Assembly: GCF_013368755.1 (NCBI RefSeq)
Contig: NC_049561.1
Span: forward strand, 4,030,001-4,094,000
DNA length: 64,000 bases
From: Talaromyces rugulosus
Taxonomy: Eukaryota; Ascomycota; Eurotiomycetes; Eurotiales; Trichocomaceae
Direction: 5' to 3'
Below are positions 11,012 through 22,491 of this stretch, piece after piece (within the stretch, counting starts at the first letter, position 1; each line of letters opens with the position of its first letter). Under the pieces are notes generated by a model. The model was not told the origin of the DNA. It saw nothing but the letters and a program-made list of their open reading frames with translations, and did not search any database. A program made the translations under genes and the position numbers.

Positions 11012-12156
11012 ATGCCTGGAATTGAACTTGACAAAACCGCAACTGTCGCCGTGAGCGATGGTCCCCTGACTGCGAACGATATCCTTCAGCTGCAACCATC
11101 GTATCCCGACGAACCGCTTGACGTCCTGCGCGCCCGTTACGACGAGGATGGCATGCTCCTCCTCAAAGGCCTTATTCCGCGCGAGGATGTGCTACAGGCC
11201 CGCGCAAAGTATTTTGAAATGATGTCTCCTACTGGTGTCCTCAAAGATGACACTACTCCCGTGCAGGGTATCTTCAACCCGAACAATTCTCCCGACGATT
11301 TCCCCGGTATCGGTGCCGGTGCGGTGGGGATGAACGGACGGCCAGGAGGGGACAACGCCCAGGCGTTTGTCGACTTGGCCATCCAGGCCCATTACAAGGA
11401 CTGGTACACCAAGGATCTGTGCAAGCATTCCGCACTGCTGGGGTTTGTCGCCAAGTTTACCGGATGGAAGGAGAACACCTTGGGACTGAAGAGGTCGCTG
11501 TTGAGGAATAACGTGCCGCATACAAAGCCCATTGGCGTGCACTACGACCAAATCTTTCTCCGATATGGAGAACCCACGAGCGTGACAGCTTGGGTACCGA
11601 TGGGCGACGTCAGTCTCACAGGGGGAGGATTGATATATCTTGAAGGCGGTTTGTGACAAAGTGCCCGTGTTTGCTGTGCCGGGTTTATTACTGACACCTC
11701 GCAGGCGATAGTGTCGGCCAAGAATTCGAAGAAAATTTTAACAAAAAGGCCCGCGAATGTGGACTCACCGAGGACGAAGCCAGGAACGCTTTCAACCAGA
11801 ACATGATGTCGACAGGACTGCTGTCAGAAAACCCGGCCGAGTTTGCGAAGCAATACAACCGGCGATGGCTGGTCTCTTCCTATGACGCCGGCGATGTCGT
11901 CCTCCACAAGCCGCACGCGGTATGAAGAGAAATCCTACGACGGTACTTCTCCTACTAATATGCACCTTAGATACATGCATCTACCGTGAACAACGATCCG
12001 GATAATGTAATCCGTCTAGCGACGGACCTGAGGTTTGTCAACGAGGCGAAACCATATGATGCGGTATGTAAAGTCCAGAGTTAAAACCACATTAGCTGAC
12101 ACTGTATGTACTTGTAGAGATGGACCAAGTATTACGAATTCGGAGACGGTGTTTAA
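11012..12156 (+). CDS. Phytanoyl-CoA dioxygenase (PhyH) family protein
   Basis: Predicted join of 11012..11648, 11705..11919, 11971..12063 and 12118..12156, giving 327 residues. Non-haem iron ligands are visible: His and Asp in GVHYDQ (about residues 177 and 179) and the distal His in VVLHKPHAIHAS, with a following Arg in NVIRLATDLR for 2-oxoglutarate. All four exons join in frame, and the last exon encodes only 12 residues. PhyH enzymes use Fe(II), O2 and 2-oxoglutarate to hydroxylate small molecules. In fungi many serve secondary metabolism, others peroxisomal lipid breakdown. No peroxisomal C-terminal signal is present (it ends FGDGV), so a cytosolic tailoring role is more likely. The substrate is unknown. 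Confidence 0.88.
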
Positions 12157-12930
12157 TTAGTCTAAACAGAGGCGCGCCCTGTGTGCTTTTGGATATGAAA
12201 TTTCCATAATAGTCACGATAATATTTCTATGCGTATTGTTATTTAAGCTCTACATATGTGGTGATTGCATCATGATGGTATAAATTTGCAACCAGTTGAA
12301 ATATGTAGATATGTAGAAAAATTGTCTTCGGGTGAATAGAGTTCCCGGCGTTAACAAGATTTCAACGCCACCGGCGACCGGAAGAATTCATATCTCATTC
12401 ACAAAGCCACTGTAACCAACAAAGACAGCAAGACCATACCATACATATGCTTAAAATTAGTAAAATGCAGTCAGCCTACTGGAGAACAGGTTGGGACCCA
12501 TCGGAAATAACGGACCCAACGGTCATTAACAGCGCAGCGGCAATTCCCCATTATTCCCCGGGCTCTTATTAATCGCGAAACCATTCCCGGAGAGCACACC
12601 ACAATGATACCTTACATTCAGTTGTGACACAAAATACGTACCCATGCATTATTAAGATGGTGTTTCGACAATGTTCTAGGGCCGATTGAAAATGCTCATT
12701 GGCCGGCGAATGGACATTTCTCCGATTGGTTTTCGTTTTCATACTCGCACTCTTTGATCCATTGTTAATTCCAAGCTTTGGGCGTATTGTAGTGCGACCG
12801 ACATGATGTCAACTAGTCAAGAAGAAAGGTATATAAGGCAGCTTCTACCTGGGGATAGCTATGTCTCAGTCTTGGATAATTATACCATCATTCCTTTGAC
12901 TACAGCGTCGCCTACGGCCTGTATTTGAAA
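12157..12930. other. Intergenic, promoter side of the aldo/keto reductase
   Basis: No gene is seen. A TATA-like box near the right end serves the next gene. Confidence 0.5.
12830..12838 (+). promoter_or_regulatory. TATA box of the aldo/keto reductase gene
   Basis: The sequence TATATAAGG stands 93 bp before the start codon at 12931. Confidence 0.5.
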
Positions 12931-13920
12931 ATGACGCTTACAACGAACAATCTCAAAATCGTGTATGGCGGTGCTTCTTTCAACAGCGGCTATGGCGCGA
13001 CTGCAAAAGACATTGGTGATGTGCTGGAGTTCTTGAAAAAGGAGGGTATTGTCACACTCGATACTGGTCAAGCCTACGGGGATAGCGAGGAGCTCATTGG
13101 GGCAGCCAAGGCTGCCTCGCGAGGCTTCACACTCGACACCAAAGTAGCTGGTGGCTTGTGGCCCACTGTTCACACCACCAAGGAGACCGTCATCAAAGCC
13201 GGCGAGGAGAGCCTCAAAAAACTTGACACGGATCAGGTTGATGTTTACTACATTCATGCTCCAGACCGCAAGGTCCCGATCCAGGACACCCTCGAAGGCA
13301 TCAACGAGTTATACAAGGCTGGCAAATTTCGACGCTTTGGGTTGTCCAACTTCAGGCCCGAAGAGGTAGAAGAGGTTGTGCGCGTCGCCAAGGAGAACAA
13401 CTTTGTCCTCCCTTCAGTCTTCCAGGGAAACTACAATGCTGCTGGTCGTCGTCCAGATACCGATTTATTCCCTATTCTCCGGCAACACAACATCGCGTTT
13501 TATGCGTATTCTCCCATTGCTGGTGGCTTTTTGACCAAAACTCCCGACGACATCAACGTTCATGGAAAAGGCCGATTCGAAAAGGGCAGTTTCTTTGGAA
13601 ATATGTACAACAGCCTTTACAATAAACCTGCCATGCTCAACTTTCTGGTCGAGTTTGGCAAAGTTGCTAGCAGTGAAGGCATTCCACAAGCAGAACTCGC
13701 TTATCGATGGGTGACCTATCACTCACAGTTGAGCGCCGAGAGTGGAGATGCGATTATCATTGGCTCTCGCTACGGCAGTCAATTGACCAGCACCATCGAA
13801 GGGTTGAAAAAGGGGCCGCTGAAAGAGGAGAGCGCTCAGAAGTTGGATGAACTATGGAAGGGCATCGAAGAAGAAGCTATATTGGACAACTTTAACAACT
13901 TCATTTCCTTGGCTAATTGA
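12931..13920 (+). CDS. Aldo/keto reductase (AKR7-like)
   Basis: This is an intronless frame of 329 residues from the ATG at 12931; the open frame extends two codons further up but without ATG. The catalytic tetrad is visible: Asp and Tyr in TLDTGQAYGDSEELIG, Lys in LDTKVAGG, and His in DVYYIHAPD. RRFGLSNF and the C-terminal IIGSRYGSQL segment (NADPH 2'-phosphate site) follow. The closest family type is aflatoxin-aldehyde reductase (AKR7), which reduces aldehydes and dialdehydes with NADPH. The region upstream has a TATA-like box. Nothing in the neighbourhood fixes the substrate. It could serve general aldehyde detoxification. Confidence 0.92.
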   Translation: MTLTTNNLKIVYGGASFNSGYGATAKDIGDVLEFLKKEGIVTLDTGQAYGDSEELIGAAKAASRGFTLDTKVAGGLWPTVHTTKETVIKAGEESLKKLDTDQVDVYYIHAPDRKVPIQDTLEGINELYKAGKFRRFGLSNFRPEEVEEVVRVAKENNFVLPSVFQGNYNAAGRRPDTDLFPILRQHNIAFYAYSPIAGGFLTKTPDDINVHGKGRFEKGSFFGNMYNSLYNKPAMLNFLVEFGKVASSEGIPQAELAYRWVTYHSQLSAESGDAIIIGSRYGSQLTSTIEGLKKGPLKEESAQKLDELWKGIEEEAILDNFNNFISLAN

Positions 13921-14786
13921 GCGAAGGTGAACATGTCAATGTTTGTTCTTCTGAAGTTTAGTGTTTACAATCGATACATTTGAAATTAAGAGATGATCTA
14001 TGCCAAATTAAAAAGACAAACGTAGTTAAGTGTAAGCCAATACTGTTCAATTTTCAGAAAAAAATGCGTCCGAAGTCTCTAATAGATTTAATTTATCGAA
14101 TTTGTCCCTCATTTGGGGACTCACCACGGCCGAAGTCGGTAAAACGAAAGTAAAGAAGCCCCGAACAGCGTCTAGGACGCGGCTCGTAAGGTTTTGTGAC
14201 AAAATCGTTCAATACAGACTTGGTACCACAAATTTCATCTCCCTTGTCTCTAAGAGGAAAATACTTTAATTAATCCTGCAATACCTATATGCGTCAACGG
14301 TCTTTAGTTCTATTATTCAGCAAACCTGTAAAAAACTTATAATGATTATTTGAATCTTCCATGGCATTGACAAAGGGAAAAATAAAATCTTATTCAACTC
14401 TCAGAAAAATTAACTACAGCAATTTGGGTCGAATCATCAACAGTGCAGTCCTCCACCATTGTACTCGTCCCGCCAACCGCCGCAACATCAAAATACTTTG
14501 ATACAACCTCAACGCCCCGAGCTACAACTCTATGGTTTTTGTCAGAAAATTCGGGACACGTCGCTCCTTAGTTGCAACAATCACCAAAATAAAAGATTTT
14601 TCCACTTTTAACCGGTGTCTCCGTGCAATGAAATAAGTCCCATACCCTCGTCTAGAAATGACAAACGCACCCAACTTCCACAAAGCAGAAAAGGATTATA
14701 GCTCATCACTCACCTCGACCATCTCTACACACTTCGACAGCCCACTCATCTATACAAACCTCACTCATCTTCAAAATCCCCATAGA
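13921..14786. other. Intergenic, no gene seen
   Basis: AT-rich sequence with no convincing coding or RNA signal. An in-frame upstream ATG at 14658 would add 43 Ser/Thr-rich residues to the next protein, but I judge it unlikely to be used. Confidence 0.5.
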
Positions 14787-16170
14787 ATGGCTCGCTACAC
14801 TAAATTCGTGAACGGTCGCGTTTTCCGCGACAACAAGCTCACCACCAACGACGAGCTTTGGGTTGATTGTCAAAAGGGACAGATTATAGCTCCTACCACT
14901 AACTTCCCTTCCCCCGAAGTGACAGAAGTAGTAGATTTGCAAGGAAAAATTCTGTCCCCTGGGTTTATTGATATTCAGCTAAATGGAGCATTCGGGTTTG
15001 ACTTTTCGGGTCTCGACCCAAACATGCCAGTGCCTGAATTCAAGAAAGGCCTTCATGAGACCAACCGGCGCTTGATCTCTACCGGGACAACGAGCTACCT
15101 CCCGACTATGACCAGTCAACTTTCAAACGTCTATCACAAAATAGTGCCCCTACTACGTCCCACCGGGGCTACTAGGGACCCTCAACTGGGTGCTGAGTCC
15201 CTCGGTGCACACTTGGAAGGACCGTTCTTCGCGCATAGTCGGACAGGATGCCATAGCAAGGGGGCGATCTTTCCCTTGAAAAATCAGACCTCGCCAGAGC
15301 TAGTCAAGAAAGTCTATGGCGAGCAAAACCTCCGATCGTACGTCAAGATGGTTACCCTCGCCCCCGAGCGGGATGATGCCTTGGATGCTATTCGTGAACT
15401 GTCTCAGATGGGAGTGATCGCTAGCATTGGCCACACTTCAGCAACATATCAAGAGGCACAGGCTGCCGTCTCGGCTGGCGCTGGGGTCATTACTCACCTG
15501 TTTAACGCTATGAATGCGCTGCACCATCGCGAGCCAGGTCTACTTGGGCTCATCGCTACTCCGAAAAGCCAACGTCTCGCGGATCGACCAGACCTGCTAG
15601 ATGACGGACGACCGTATTATGGCCTAATTGCCGACGGTGTACACCTTCATCCTACAAGTGTACGAGTGGCATGGAATGTCCATCCCCAAGGGTTGATTCT
15701 TGTGACGGATGCAGTCATGTTAATGGGATGCCCAGATGGGGTACACGAGTGGACCAACGGACAAAAGATCGTCAAGAAAGGTCCCCTACTTCAGCTAGAG
15801 GGCCAGGAAACCATTGCCGGCAGGTAAGTGAAAACGATGAATCTCTTTCTATTTCCTAGGAGTTGATCAATTGCTGACGTGAAGTAGTGCCACACCCATC
15901 CTGGATTGTATCAACAACTTTCTCAGCTGGACGGGAGCATCGGTGCATGAAGCTCTGCAGACTGTAACTGCCAATCCAGCTGCAGCCCTAGGAATGGCCG
16001 ACAAGAAGGGAACTCTTACGGCAGGGGCCGATGCCGATTTTGTGATCTTGGACGAGTCCACCACAGGTACAGATGGTGGCCAGTCCCGGCTAACAATTGA
16101 CCAGGTTTGGAAATTCGGGCAGCCGGCATACAAATCCGAGGTTGTTTCGCCTAGGGCCGTTTGTCTATGA
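14787..16170 (+). CDS. nagA: N-acetylglucosamine-6-phosphate deacetylase
   Basis: Predicted join of 14787..15823 and 15888..16170, giving 439 residues. I chose the second ATG (MARYTKFVNGR) because family members start there. Metal and substrate residues of the NagA amidohydrolase family are visible: the PGFIDIQLNGAFGFDF block, Glu in HLEGPFF, His in GHTSATYQEA, His in THLFNAMNALHHREPG, GVHLHP, and the catalytic Asp in LVTDAV. The enzyme removes acetate from GlcNAc-6-P, giving glucosamine-6-P for glycolysis, and acts in chitin and wall-sugar recycling. A sugar transporter follows 0.7 kb downstream on the same strand. The other GlcNAc genes (deaminase, GlcNAc kinase) are not in the window. Confidence 0.92.
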
Positions 16171-16843
16171 TTATTCACATGACAACGGGAGGCAAAACTG
16201 AGGAGGATTATCTCATTTTTTGGATCCGAACTTTAAGGTTTCGGACTATTTGGCAGCGAACATTGAAATGTTTTGTTTTCTTCATCATGAATATATGTTC
16301 TTTGATAATACCCTTCGATACTTCTAGATACGGTCAACTTATAAGAAGCCATACCTATACCATAACTTTAGAGTCTTTTCAATGTTCAGAAAAAAGAAAG
16401 CCCAGCCTTTGTTCGCCCTCAGACCCTCTCGGCTAGGTTTCCCTACGCATTTTGAGTTACCCCGCATAATATATTTGCCGGGCTGAATCGAACAAGATTG
16501 CATTTTGTGGCAATAATGTAGGATGCATAATTTTACTGGTTGTCAAGCAGTGACCCCAGGATCCACCTTTAAATATGCAGGGTCTAATTCTATCCCCTCC
16601 TCTAAGCGGGGTCTCGCATCGGAGCCTCTGGTTTTAATTGGTTTCCCTGCCCGTTGACATTTCCGTTAGAGTACGAATAGAGATATATACATGATGTATT
16701 ATAGCCCTGCACGGATCCGGTGAACAATGGTAGCACGGGATTAAAAGAATTGCAAACCCCGGGACTGCCCTGGCTAACTGCGCTCTGTGCAACTCCTATC
16801 TCAACAGCGTCCATAGAGGCAGGCAGTGTGATATACGGTAAAG
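16171..16843. other. Intergenic, upstream region of the sugar transporter
   Basis: No gene is seen. The nearest upstream in-frame stop (TGA at 16829) shows that the transporter start at 16844 is the first ATG of its frame. Confidence 0.5.
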
Positions 16844-18778
16844 ATGGGGAAGTCGTATACATTATGGTGCTCGTGAGTGGTCCCGCAACGCGTCTGGATT
16901 GTGACAGCCGCATAGATCCGGAGATATAATTGCTAACCACCACGCTGTCTAGTATATTTGCCACAACTGGGTAAGGCTCTCGTGTTCCAGGCGTAGTGGA
17001 ACTGGCCATGCTAATCGATAGCTAAAGCTCTCTGATCTACGGATATGACTCCGGTGAGGCCCTTTGCGGCTCTCACATGAAGGCCGGCTACTAATAAAAC
17101 ACCAACCAGGGATTATCAGCACCACACTCGGCCAAGAAACCTTCCCCTCGTACTTCCATAACCCCTCCGACAATGTCATCGGTGCCATAGTCTCGACATA
17201 CAGTGGCGGCCAAGGAATTGGCAATCTCCTCGGTGGATGGCTCGGAGACTCACTTGGCCGCAAGAAGACGATATGGCTTGCATCGATTTTGGCATTAATC
17301 GGGGCTATCCTACAGACTGCTGCTGTTAATATCATCATGTTCATCGTCGGCCGGATCATTGCCGGGTTTGCAATTGGGCTGGTTTATGCAGTGAGCTCGA
17401 TTTACAACGCGGAGATCGCCCCGCCCAAGATTAGAGGAGTAACTGTCGGACTGCAGACGCAGCTGATTTCAATTGGGTATGCTTTGTCAAACTGGATTGG
17501 CGTGTTTGGTAGTTTTGCCACTGGCAACGCTGCCTGGAGAATTCCGTTGGGCATGCAATGCGTCCCTGCTATAATTTTGATTCTGGGTCTCTTCTGGCTT
17601 CCCGAAAGCCCTCGGTGGCTGATACAGAAAGAAAAATACGGCCAAGCCAAAGCCGTCATTGAAAGATTGAACTCTGACATTGGTGTCGATGCAAACTTTT
17701 GCCATCGCGAGTTTGAGCAGATCAAACAGCAAATCGATTTTGAGCGCGAAGTCACCATCAAGTCTTGGTGGGCGCTTTTTACCAAAGCGTCAAATCGGCG
17801 CCGGTTGTTCTTGGGTATCGGGCTACAAGTATTTTTGCAAACAACAGGGGTTAACGTGGTTAACTACTATCAAACCACGCTCTTTTCTGATGTTGGCATC
17901 ACCGGAAGAAACGTGCTGTGGGTTTCGGCTGGATATGGTGGGTCAAACAGATGAGAGGTGTAAGATACTCGACTGACATTCGTCTTTTTTGCTCATGCAG
18001 GAATGATGGGCCCTATTGCCAACGCGATTTGCCTGTCGTTCATCGACAAGGTCGGCCGAAAGCTCCCTCTAGTCTGGACGTCGGTTGCGTTGGTGATCGA
18101 CATGACTCTCATTATGGTATTTTCAAAGTACTTTCCGGGGGGTAATAACAGGGTCGGACAGGGATTCACAATTGCATGGATCTTTGCGTTTTCCTTCATT
18201 TTTTCTTTGGGGTGAGTTTACTTCGTATATGTCGTGTGTTCGCAGTCAGGACTGATTGTCGTGGATTCAACGCCATTCAACTGGTCTACATCGCAGAAAT
18301 ATTCCCCACTGCTCTGCGGTCACGCGCTACAGCAAGTAAGACCTAAGAGTATTTGTGATATGTGTGATATTGAGATTAATCATGTCTTCACAGTTTGTGC
18401 CTTTATGGGCACCGGTGTCGGTCTTCTCTTTAACCAGCTCTCTCCCAAAGCTTTTGCCGCTATCAGCTGGAGATATTACGCAATCTTTGTGGCCTGCGAT
18501 ATCGTCGCCGCCTTTTGTTTCTTTATGTTCTATCCGTATGGTTTTCAATCCTTTGGCTTTTAGTACCCTCTTAAAGAACTACCCCCGCTAACAAAGTCAA
18601 AAGAGAAACGCGAGGCAAAACGCTCGAAGAAATTGCCGAGCTGTTTGGCGATGACCTTGCGTTTACCGAGCACATCGACACACAATTTTTACGTGCAGAG
18701 AAAGACGTGGCCAATTATAAGACGAATGGCCGGAAGTCGGACGCAACAAAGGATCATGTCGAAGACGTGCCAAGGTAG
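16844..18778 (+). CDS. MFS sugar transporter (sugar porter family), eight exons
   Basis: Predicted join of 16844..16872, 16953..16970, 17028..17053, 17110..17937, 18001..18211, 18250..18335, 18394..18535 and 18604..18778, giving 504 residues. The first three exons are tiny (29, 18 and 26 bp) and build MGKSYTLWCSIFATTGSLIYGYDSG, the usual first membrane helix of fungal sugar porters. Further family motifs are GDSLGRKKTIW (loop 2-3), the PESPRWL motif, QTTGVNVVNYYQ, FIDKVGRKLPL, LVYIAEIFPTALRSRATA and PETRGKTLEEI near the C-terminus. The protein is a plasma-membrane proton-sugar symporter by family. Its position after the GlcNAc-6-P deacetylase makes an amino sugar or chitin-derived sugar a possible cargo. 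That is inference only, because the known GlcNAc carrier Ngt1 belongs to another branch. Confidence 0.88.
16953..16970 (+). other. 18-bp microexon of the sugar transporter
   Basis: This exon supplies one base to finish a Ser codon, five full codons (IFATT) and two bases of a Gly codon. Both borders have proper AG/GT signals, and skipping it would delete six residues without breaking the frame. Confidence 0.7.
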
Positions 18779-19236
18779 TATCAAATGTAATCGGTTGGTT
18801 GGTTGCAATAATAATGTACATTACAACTATAATGCGCTATATCGGGGTCCTCAGGGGTTGAATGTATTTGGTTCCAAAATCTCCCAATAGTATACAAACA
18901 TAGTCGTGACTAGGGTTGGTTACCGGTGCCACATTCAACAGTTTGAGTTTGTTCAACGGCCAAACCAGTCAAAGATACATCAAGTAGATAATTGCAAAGC
19001 CGGGCCTCCGTTTCACACTGATGTCTTCAAAATCTTGGTTTTAACAGGACTGTTCTTGTTAGTCCATACCAGTAATCAAAAAAAAAAAAAAATTTCAAGA
19101 GTGTTTAATTTCCTAAAACAAACATTAGCTTAACTAAGCGAGAGAAAAAAAACAACTTGCATCGTTGGCTGAGCCAAACCTATGGAGTTTAACTATACTT
19201 TAATTCGCTTAGTTTGCGAAGTTCTCTCTCGTGAGG
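18779..19236. other. Intergenic, no gene seen
   Basis: It contains an A-run at about 19079-19092. I see no gene. Confidence 0.5.
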
Positions 19237-19640
19237 TCATTGTTTCTTAACTTTGTTGTCACGTTCGTCTGCGTAAACCAAGCCTCGATCCTCCATATGC
19301 TGTCGGATTTCATCCGGACGAGCCCCAGCCTGTATGAATCGTAGCAACTCCCAGGTTTCCTTGTCTTGGCTGTTTCGAATTGCGCTCAATAAATCTTTAA
19401 AAAGAGCCATGTCTTGGGCTGAGCGAGCGGTGCCATCGCTTGTGCCGGTCATCGAGACGTTGTCTTCTTGTTTCGGATTGTCGCTTTGCTTTTGATCCTG
19501 GGACTATTTAATTGGTGAGGAAAATAGTCAGACTCGGCCACCTTCTTCCCATCTTTGCTTTCTCGTCCGTGCTTGTCTGTAACACTGCAGAGACATACCG
19601 TTAAATAGATGTTCCCTCTAGCCTCCATTGATCCTGTCAT
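19237..19640 (-). CDS. Small protein resembling the linker region of fungal regulators (hypothetical)
   Basis: Predicted complement join of 19237..19497 and 19599..19640, giving 100 residues. The intron has a consensus donor (GTATGT) and a CAG acceptor. The core (MALFKDLLSAIRNSQDKETW, then LLRFIQAGARPDEIRQHM) resembles the 'LL..L...PE..A..IL..IR.G' segment found after the DNA-binding part of many fungal bZIP-like and Zn2Cys6 regulators. No DNA-binding motif is present before it. It could be a stand-alone partner of such regulators, a relic of a larger gene, or a chance open frame. The family resemblance is from memory, so confidence is low. Confidence 0.4.
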
Positions 19641-21100
19641 GGTGAAAGGCAGAATAGTTTTTTAAAATCTTCCACTCGTCAAGATTGATTGATTGCCACT
19701 CTGAGACGAACAAGAGCCAGAGGAGAAAAAGATAGCGATTGTTGCCGGTGAGAGAATCTCCTCGCTGAGTTTAAAAAAAAGTTTGTTTCCCCTCCACCAG
19801 CAAGTCACTCGATCCGGCGGTGCCCAAGCATTGGCAATTTTAGCAGCCCAGAAAGGCGAGCGCATTGATGTGTGGGCCATCTATCTTAATTCCCAATAAG
19901 AAGGAAGGAAAGGATGCCTCGAAAGGTTCCAAGAATCGACAAGACCGATAGACTGGTAGGTGATTTGCCAACACACGTCGGAAAATAACCCCGTAGTTTC
20001 ATGCTTTTGGCATGATTCGCTCGTGCCTAGATCCTCCATGACAAGAAATCAAAGGACATACATTAGCAGCGAGCTAGGGCCGTTAGACCATCCCCAAGCT
20101 GGGGGATGCATCTTCCCCGTTCGTCCATTCACCCTCTGGAAAAGTTCTCCGAACAATTAGGTGCAGAATCGCATCGTGGACTAGTCCATACTTAGTCAAT
20201 GCTTCCTCCAAAAAAAAAACAGAACGCTCGATGAGCCACAATATGCAACTGGGGCCAATGACGTTTACGAATGAACCATGGCCGCTGCACTTACGGGTAA
20301 AAAAGCAGGATTTTCGAATCTTTTTATTTTTCCACCCCACATCCAAGAACACTGATCACATTGTATAACTACCAGTCGGTGTGCCAGAAAAATCTGTTAT
20401 GCTCCATTCGTCTATAACCACCGAAAGTTTACATAATGGTAGAAAATTCGTATATTAAAATTCCGTGATCAGTTGACGCCTTGTCCATGCAAAAATAAAT
20501 TTTCAAGTCTGCGAACGCACTGGGATCTCACATGCGTCGTGGGACGAAAACTTGTAAAAGGTAAGGCTTCTCCAAAAACTTTCTTTAAAAAAAAAAGCCT
20601 ACCTTCCGATATCTTCCTTGAATTATGCGCGTGACATTTATCTAGTGGATGGCCAAAATTGGATTAGTGGCCTATCCGAGTATGAAGAATATTACTTCAA
20701 AGCAACGCACTTTCGTAGTCTATTACTTCTTGCGACTATTGAAGTTATAAAAACAATCCCTTGGGTTTTGGATATCAATTGACATATTGATGTATGTACT
20801 AAACGCTCCGGATGCCGTGGCGTCTCTCAATACGTTATCGGTAATATTGCCTCAATTTTTACGTCTTGATGACGACATGTATACTCATAATGGGTAGAAA
20901 CTATTCTTGTACAGTGTCTTGCCTATATTATTATTATTTTCTCCTTGGAATATACATATAAACATGCCTTTGTATAGAGCGAAATCAGTACACGCCCTGG
21001 AAAAATCCCCAGCTTTGCAGAAAGCCATTCCAATGTTACATGTACATGTATATATATAAATGATTTCCCACATGTTAAAGTCATATTAATAGGGAAAACC

Positions 21101-21110
21101 ATCAATTGAT
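21101..21110. promoter_or_regulatory. ATCAATTGAT palindrome, copy 1
   Basis: An exact 10-bp palindrome with an E-box-like CAATTG core, in gene-poor sequence. Confidence 0.4.
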
Positions 21111-21179
21111 GAAACATCCATTGTCGCGTTGGTTTTCCAGACGCGAAATTGACATTCTTGATGCGCGTAAATAGAATAC

Positions 21180-21189
21180 ATCAATTGAT
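21180..21189. promoter_or_regulatory. ATCAATTGAT palindrome, copy 2
   Basis: An exact copy 79 bp after copy 1 (start to start). The flanks of the two copies are unrelated, so this is not a longer duplicated repeat. Confidence 0.4.
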
Positions 21190-22491
21190 GATCGTATCGT
21201 CGACATTCCGGCCATAGGCCACAAGCAAATCAAAAAGATAACCCAGTTGACATTGTTCTCGAAAGCTGAAGATAATTTATAAGGCCAATTAGTGTAACTG
21301 GCTAAGGAGCAGCTAAAAATATATAATCTTAAGGTACAACTGTCTTATTCGAATGTTCCAGTTGGCAGCCTATTTAAAGACAAACTGCAGTAAATAATGG
21401 ATGCAGCAAACAGAGACTACGTGGGCATATCTAGAACTCCATATTTATTTTTAGGTTGTGGGGTGCTGGCCTGAATAACTTTAACATATTTACGCGAAAG
21501 TTTAACAAGATAAAATAAAATACATAGCAAATTTCACAAGGACTCCAGCTTCAGATAAAGTCGTAGTAACATTTGAAAGATCTAAACGGACTGAGTAACC
21601 AAGGCACGTTGTGTTTGGTCCTTAGTTTGAGCCGGTGACTCATTTAATGCTGATAGATTAAGGACCAGCTACTATATGGACATAGTATGCGAGACGGTCT
21701 ATCTTGTTAGCTGCATCTTTAGGGCTGGTTTCAGCAGGGGCTAGGCCGTTTTAATGTACGTCCGGTCGGACGAAAGTACATTGAAGAAATTGATGGATCG
21801 TCAATAACTAATAGATGCTAATAATAATTATTTACAAGGGCGGATCCTCTGGGTACAAGTGTAACCTGCACTTAGCAGTGTTAGCTAATGTCAAACTCAG
21901 CACGAAGGATGTATGCAAATATTGCATTATTGTTCGAAAGTTATAGTTTTCCATGCTACCCATTCATTAAGAACTGATATTCTTTCCTCGCATTCAATCT
22001 TGATGCCTTTATATAACTTCCTGCTGTACCTGTAATTACCACGGGAAACACTGTTACGAGTAAAAGAAAGGATATGATTGGCTGAAACCAGACCCACAAG
22101 GTACCGGAGAGACGCACGTGGGACGGACTAAACGGACCGCATACCAATTCTTCCGCCAGTCTTGGCATATACCGTGATTGGCTCGGTTAGCAGATTCCAG
22201 TCGAAGTGGATCTCGGCAGCGCTTCTTTTTCCTTGTTTCGGCCGGGGCCGCGAAAGAGGCTCCTCCGGGCTTCGTCCGGGCTGAAGGCTTCGTTTGGCAG
22301 TACGTACATACAGAATTTTGCTGCAAAAGCACGAATACGAATACCACCATGTCCGAGCTGATAAGTAGGCCATCGAGCCCCCGGTCTTGACCCTTGTCCG
22401 TCCCTTCATTACTGGTCGCCAACTTTATTACGCCCCCTTGACGGTTTTTGACACCCCGAGATTCCACGTTATCGCCCTAAACACCACTCAA

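Larger units (their letters stand above)
19641..22491. other. 2.85-kb AT-rich gene-poor region with two palindrome sites
   Basis: No gene is supported. The region has A-rich runs (about 19770, 20208 and 20587) and two exact ATCAATTGAT palindromes 79 bp apart (21101 and 21180), with a near match at about 20774. The short frame at 20083-20352 (minus) has no recognised domain. It may be old decayed sequence. Confidence 0.45.

Noticed and set aside
13778..13787. GTCAATTGAC, a near match to the palindrome
   Set aside because: It lies inside the aldo/keto reductase coding sequence and differs at the outer positions, so I did not count it.
20083..20352. 89-codon minus-strand frame with an Arg/Glu-rich end
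   Set aside because: I could not connect it to a family or to further exons. Possibly relic sequence.
22054..22467. 137-codon minus-strand frame upstream of the efflux pump
   Set aside because: No domain; it overlaps the presumed leader of the transporter gene on the other strand.
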